Of a DNA stretch of 64,000 nt, positions 60,648-64,000 are shown piece after piece; position 1 is the stretch's first letter; each line of letters begins with the position of its first letter. The DNA is from Aestuariicoccus sp032586235. GTDB taxonomy: Bacteria > Pseudomonadota > Alphaproteobacteria > Rhodobacterales > Rhodobacteraceae. The DNA lies in assembly GCF_032586235.1 (NCBI RefSeq), contig NZ_JAWHTD010000015.1, forward strand, positions 24,148-88,147. Direction: 5' to 3'. A program made the position numbers and the translations under genes. The notes beneath the pieces are model-generated. The model was not told the origin of the DNA. It searched no databases and saw nothing but the letters and a program-made list of their open reading frames with translations.

Positions 60648-62162
60648 ATGGCCAAGCCCAAGAAGACCCCGCGCCCCAAGGCGCAGACCCCCAAGGGATT
60701 CCGCGACTATTTCGGCGCGGAGGTGACCGAGCGCGATGGGATGCTGCGCCAGATCGCCGGGGTCTACCACGCCTACGGCTTCGACGCGCTGGAATCGAGC
60801 GCGGTCGAGACCGTCGAGGCGCTGGGCAAGTTCCTGCCCGACGTCGACCGCCCCAACGAAGGCGTCTTCGCATGGGAGGATGACGACGACGGCTGGATGG
60901 CGCTGCGTTACGACCTGACCGCCCCGCTGGCCCGGGTCTATGCCCAGAACCGCAACGACCTGCCGCTGCCCTACCGGCGCTACGCCATGGGGCCCGTTTG
61001 GCGCAACGAAAAGCCGGGGCCGGGGCGGTACCGGCAGTTCTATCAATGCGATGCGGATACGGTCGGCGCGGCCTCGGTCGCGGCGGATGCCGAGATCTGC
61101 GCCATGCTGGCCGACACGCTGGAAACCGTGGGCATTCCGCGCGGCGATTACCTGGTGCGGATCAACAACCGCAAGGTTCTGAACGGCGTGCTGGAGCTTA
61201 TTTTCAGCGATGAAAGTTATATTGCTTCGGACGCATTGAAACCGGGTTTCGATTTGGAAGAAAAGAAAGCTGCGGTTTTGCGGACGATCGACAAGTTTGA
61301 CAAAGTCGGAGCATCTGGTGTTCATGAACTTTTGACAACCGGAAGGCGTGACGCGTCCGGCGCGTTTATCGAGGGCGTCGGGTTGTATAATTGGCAAGCC
61401 GAGATCGTTATTGAATTTTTGCACGGCAGGCGATTGGTCAATCAACACACACTTCGTGACCTTGGTAAACTCGTAGAGAATTCGGTCCAAGGATCTGAGG
61501 GTGTTCGTGAACTAAGTAAGATTGCCCAACTGCTGGAAGCGCAGGGCTACGGCCCCGACCGCATCGTGATCGACCCAAGCGTGGTGCGCGGCCTCGGCTA
61601 TTACACCGGGCCGGTCTTCGAGGCCGAGCTGACCTTCGAGATCTTCGACGAGAAAGGCCGCAAGCGGCAGTTCGGCTCGGTTGCCGGCGGCGGGCGGTAT
61701 GACGACCTGGTCAAGCGCTTCACCGGCCAGCCGGTGCCCGCCACCGGCGTCAGCATCGGGGTCGACCGGTTGCTGGCCGCTCTTCGCGAGAAGGGTCGCA
61801 TCGCGACCGCCGAGCGCGGCCCCGTCGTGGTCACGGTGATGGACCGCGACCGCATGGCCGATTACCAGGCCATGGTGGCCGAGCTGCGCGGCGCGGGCAT
61901 CCGCGCCGAGGTCTATCTGGGCAATCCCAAGAACTTCGGCAACCAGCTGAAATACGCCGACAAACGCCAGAGCCCCGTCGCGGTGATCGAGGGCGGGGAC
62001 GAAAAAGAGCGCGGAATGGTGCAGATCAAGGACCTGATCCTCGGCGCCAGGATCGCCGAGAACGCCAGCCTCGAGGAATGGAAGGAACGCCCCAGCCAGT
62101 ACGAGGTGCCGCGCGGCGATCTGGTGGCCAAGGTGCGCGAGATTCTGGACGGGCAGGGATGA
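60648..62162 (+). CDS. hisS: Histidyl-tRNA synthetase, with internal low-GC block
   Basis: The 504-residue class II synthetase has motif 1 (TPKGFRDYF...), motif 2 (YRRYAMGPVWRNEKPGPGRYRQF), the histidine-specific loops (VRGLGYYTGPVFE, GGGRYDDL) and motif 3 (GVSIGVDRL), then an anticodon-binding domain (VVVTVMDRD). It charges tRNA-His. A central block of about 110 residues (FSDESYIASDALKPG to LSKIAQL) is encoded by DNA of 48% G+C, flanked by sequence of 67-68%. It overlaps hisZ by 4 bases. Confidence 0.96.
   Translation: MAKPKKTPRPKAQTPKGFRDYFGAEVTERDGMLRQIAGVYHAYGFDALESSAVETVEALGKFLPDVDRPNEGVFAWEDDDDGWMALRYDLTAPLARVYAQNRNDLPLPYRRYAMGPVWRNEKPGPGRYRQFYQCDADTVGAASVAADAEICAMLADTLETVGIPRGDYLVRINNRKVLNGVLELIFSDESYIASDALKPGFDLEEKKAAVLRTIDKFDKVGASGVHELLTTGRRDASGAFIEGVGLYNWQAEIVIEFLHGRRLVNQHTLRDLGKLVENSVQGSEGVRELSKIAQLLEAQGYGPDRIVIDPSVVRGLGYYTGPVFEAELTFEIFDEKGRKRQFGSVAGGGRYDDLVKRFTGQPVPATGVSIGVDRLLAALREKGRIATAERGPVVVTVMDRDRMADYQAMVAELRGAGIRAEVYLGNPKNFGNQLKYADKRQSPVAVIEGGDEKERGMVQIKDLILGARIAENASLEEWKERPSQYEVPRGDLVAKVREILDGQG
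61195..61530. other. Low-GC mosaic block within hisS
   Basis: A hand count gives 144 G+C of 300 between 61201 and 61500, against 41 of 60 just before (61081-61140) and 40 of 60 just after (61561-61620). Codon choice changes abruptly (many TTG, GAA, AAA, TTT). The reading frame is intact. This looks like a recombination patch from a lower-GC relative. Confidence 0.8.
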
Positions 62163-63241
62163 CCCTGGCGGAACGGGCCGAGGCGGCGCGCCTGCGCCGG
62201 GTCTTCGAGATGGCTGGCGCGCAGCCCGTCGACTGCGCAATCCTGCAGCCGGCCGAAACGCTGCTCGACCTTTACGGCGAGGACATCCGCGCGCGCGCCT
62301 ATGTGACCAGCGATCCGGTGCGCGGCGAGGTGATGCTGCGCCCCGACTTCACCGTGCCGGTGGTGCAGATGCACATGACCGACGGCGCAGAACCCGCCCG
62401 CTACACCTATGCCGGAGAGATTTTCCGCCGCCAGGAGGATCACCCCGAACGGGCCTCGGAATACATGCAGGTAGGCTACGAGGTCTTCGACGGCGCCAAC
62501 CCCGCCGCCGCCGACGCCGAGGTATTTGCGGTGATCGCCGAGACGCTGGCCGGGCTCGGCTTGCGCGCGGTGACCGGCGACATAGGGATCCTGACGGCGG
62601 CGGTCGCGGGGCTCGACACCTCGGAACGGCGCCGTGCCGCACTGATGCGGCACCTCTGGCGGCCGCGCCGCTTTCGCGCGCTGCTGGATCGGTTCGCGGG
62701 CCGCAGCCCGGTGCCGCCGACCCGCGCAGCACTTCTGGCGGCGGACGATCCGATGGCGGCGGCTGGGCCGATGATCGGCCTGCGCTCGGAATCCGAGATC
62801 GCGGCTCGGATCGAGGCCCTGCGCGCCGACGCCGCCGAGGGTCCGCTTGCCGAAGGCCAGCTGGCGCTGATCGACGCGGTGCTGTCGGTGCGCGAGACCT
62901 GCCCCCATGCGCTGGAACATCTGCGCGACATTGCCGTCGATCTGCCAAGCCTGGTTCCGGCCGTCGAGCGGTTCGAAGAGCGCTGCATCGCGCTCGAGGC
63001 GCGCGGCGTCGATGTCACCCGGCTGGCCTTCGAGGCCAGCTTTGGCCGCACGTCGATGGAATATTACGACGGGTTCGTCTTTGGCCTCGTGGCCGACGCC
63101 CGGCCAGATCTGCCCCCGGTGGCCACCGGCGGGCGGTACGACGCGCTGACGCGGCAGCTGGGCTCGGGCGGGGCGATCCCGGCGGTGGGCGGCGTGATCC
63201 GGCCCGGCCTCGTGCTGGCCTTGGGCGGGGGGGCGTCATGA
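62159..63241 (+). CDS. hisZ: ATP phosphoribosyltransferase regulatory subunit HisZ
   Basis: This 360-residue protein resembles a class II aminoacyl-tRNA synthetase without catalytic anticodon-binding parts: RPDFTVPVVQMHM, AGEIFRRQEDHPERASEYMQVGYE and GGRYDALTRQLG. HisZ activates the short form of HisG in histidine biosynthesis. It starts within the hisS stop (ATGA) and ends within the hisG start (ATGA). Confidence 0.94.
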   Translation: MTLAERAEAARLRRVFEMAGAQPVDCAILQPAETLLDLYGEDIRARAYVTSDPVRGEVMLRPDFTVPVVQMHMTDGAEPARYTYAGEIFRRQEDHPERASEYMQVGYEVFDGANPAAADAEVFAVIAETLAGLGLRAVTGDIGILTAAVAGLDTSERRRAALMRHLWRPRRFRALLDRFAGRSPVPPTRAALLAADDPMAAAGPMIGLRSESEIAARIEALRADAAEGPLAEGQLALIDAVLSVRETCPHALEHLRDIAVDLPSLVPAVERFEERCIALEARGVDVTRLAFEASFGRTSMEYYDGFVFGLVADARPDLPPVATGGRYDALTRQLGSGGAIPAVGGVIRPGLVLALGGGAS

Positions 63242-63927
63242 CGCTTAAGCTGGGGGTGCCGTCCAAGGGGCGGCTGATGGAAAAGACCTTCGACTGGTTC
63301 GCGGCGCGCGGCATCACGCTAAGCCGCACCGGGTCGGAACGCGAATATTCCGGCGCTGTGGAAGGGATCGACGGGGTCGATCTGGTGCTGCTCTCGGCGG
63401 GCGAGATCCCGCGCGAGCTGGCGGCGGGGCGCATCCATCTGGGGGTGACCGGCACCGACCTCATCCGCGAAAAGCTGCTGGGCTGGGAGCAACAGGTCGA
63501 GCCGCTGGCCGAGCTGGGCTTTGGCCATGCGGACCTGATCGTGGCGGTGCCGCAGGCCTGGGTCGATGTCGATACGCTCGACGATCTGGACGCCGCCGCG
63601 GCGGCCTTCCGCAAGCGCCATGGCTTCCGGCTCCGGATCGCCACGAAATACCACCGGCTGGTGCGCGAGTATCTGCGCGCGGGCGGGGTGGCGGATTATC
63701 AGCTGGTCGACAGCCAGGGCGCAACCGAGGGCACGGTCAAGAACCTCACCGCCGAGGCGATCGCCGACATCACCTCGACCGGAGAAACCCTGCGGGCCAA
63801 CCACCTGAAGATCCTCGCCGAACCGCCCGTGCTGCGGTCGCAGGCGACGCTCTTTCGCAGCCGTGTCTGCGATCTGGACGACGACGACCGCAAAACACTG
63901 GCGGATCTGCGCGCGGGGCTGGACTAG
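63238..63927 (+). CDS. hisG: ATP phosphoribosyltransferase, short form (HisG)
   Basis: The 229-residue catalytic subunit performs the first step of histidine biosynthesis, joining ATP and PRPP. The short form lacks the C-terminal regulatory domain and needs HisZ, encoded just upstream. Visible motifs are LGVPSKGRLMEKT at the N-terminus, GVTGTDLIRE and the PRPP loop DSQGATEGTVKNLTAE. Its stop shares a CTAG with a possible gene on the other strand. Confidence 0.96.
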   Translation: MTLKLGVPSKGRLMEKTFDWFAARGITLSRTGSEREYSGAVEGIDGVDLVLLSAGEIPRELAAGRIHLGVTGTDLIREKLLGWEQQVEPLAELGFGHADLIVAVPQAWVDVDTLDDLDAAAAAFRKRHGFRLRIATKYHRLVREYLRAGGVADYQLVDSQGATEGTVKNLTAEAIADITSTGETLRANHLKILAEPPVLRSQATLFRSRVCDLDDDDRKTLADLRAGLD

Positions 63928-64000
63928 TCACCTGAATCTGAAGTTCTTGCCAATGATTTCTGGCAAAAGCGTTGGACGGAGGTGAGGATCTCGTCGGCGG
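63924..64000 (-). CDS. Possible transposase C-terminus (partial, runs off the window)
   Basis: On the minus strand an open frame of 24 codons enters from the right edge and ends ADEILTSVQRFCQKSLARTS-DSGD-stop. The EILxSVQRFCQ and terminal SDSG pattern resembles the ends of IS630-type DDE transposases as I remember them. The evidence is short and only suggestive; the body of the gene lies outside the window. Confidence 0.35.
   Translation of the reverse strand, partial: ADEILTSVQRFCQKSLARTSDSGD

Overview
The window is a GC-rich (roughly two-thirds G+C) chromosomal segment that looks like the roseobacter/Paracoccaceae group of the Alphaproteobacteria (Rhodobacterales). Support for this is the fused IolC-DUF2090 protein, the short HisG with a HisZ partner adjacent to hisS, the DUF1007/NicO pair, a MocE-type ferredoxin, a DUF1127 gene and several group-typical GC-rich intergenic hairpins. 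No taxonomic search was possible, so this is an inference from gene content.

Layout. 1-1.1 kb: an integrase remnant beside tRNA-Ser(GCU). 1.2-16 kb: a large sugar-alcohol locus on the minus strand, with MocE ferredoxin and MocD desaturase-like oxygenase, then iolE-iolD-iolC/DUF2090-iolG, then a binding-protein/permease/ATPase sugar ABC transporter with an IolI-like isomerase. Two paralogous LacI-family regulators flank the inositol genes, and an LldD-like dehydrogenase follows. 16-19.8 kb: MaoC hydratase, cytochrome c, 2-keto-4-pentenoate hydratase-like protein, trpA and an SDR epimerase. 19.8-21.1 kb: an AT-richer patch with a one-transmembrane mini-protein and a frameshifted two-TM potassium channel. 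21-28 kb: a Crp/Fnr regulator, PPK2 with an FNR-like box upstream, DUF2461, DUF1007+NicO metal transporter, a MATE pump, a VOC protein and YchF.

28-35.3 kb: a second inositol-type locus, divergently arranged around an 18-bp LacI-type operator. Leftward are a class II aldolase (IolJ-like), iolB and a second iolC. Rightward are two Gfo/Idh/MocA dehydrogenases and a second IolE. A third LacI regulator carries a matching operator at its own promoter. Only this locus has iolB and only the first has iolD and the transporter, so the two probably act together; they contain alternative kinases and alternative aldolases. 35.4-42.8 kb: trmO and a complete urease operon ureD-A-B-C-E-F-G interleaved with a small His-rich protein, an AhpD-like protein, a GNAT acetyltransferase, a DUF1127 protein and a strongly structured non-coding element. 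42.9-45.6 kb: oleate hydratase and an endonuclease/exonuclease/phosphatase protein. 45.7-55.4 kb: one long leftward operon joining xanthine dehydrogenase xdhA-xdhB-xdhC to a BMP-type purine/nucleoside ABC transporter. 55.7-63.9 kb: dnaE, a lipoprotein, slyX and hisS-hisZ-hisG. The right edge probably enters a transposase.

The most unusual signals are inside genes. dnaE carries a perfect palindromic hairpin of exactly 18 codons. xdhB carries an in-frame copy of a 22-nt sequence that also occurs between ureA and the next gene. ureC has an extra Gly/Ala-rich segment. hisS has an internal block of about 330 nt at 48% G+C in a gene that is otherwise about 67%. Other candidates are a three-way-junction-like element at 40.5 kb, paired palindromes inside the xdh/ABC operon, and the linkage of a rhizopine-type demethylase pair (MocD/MocE) to inositol catabolism.
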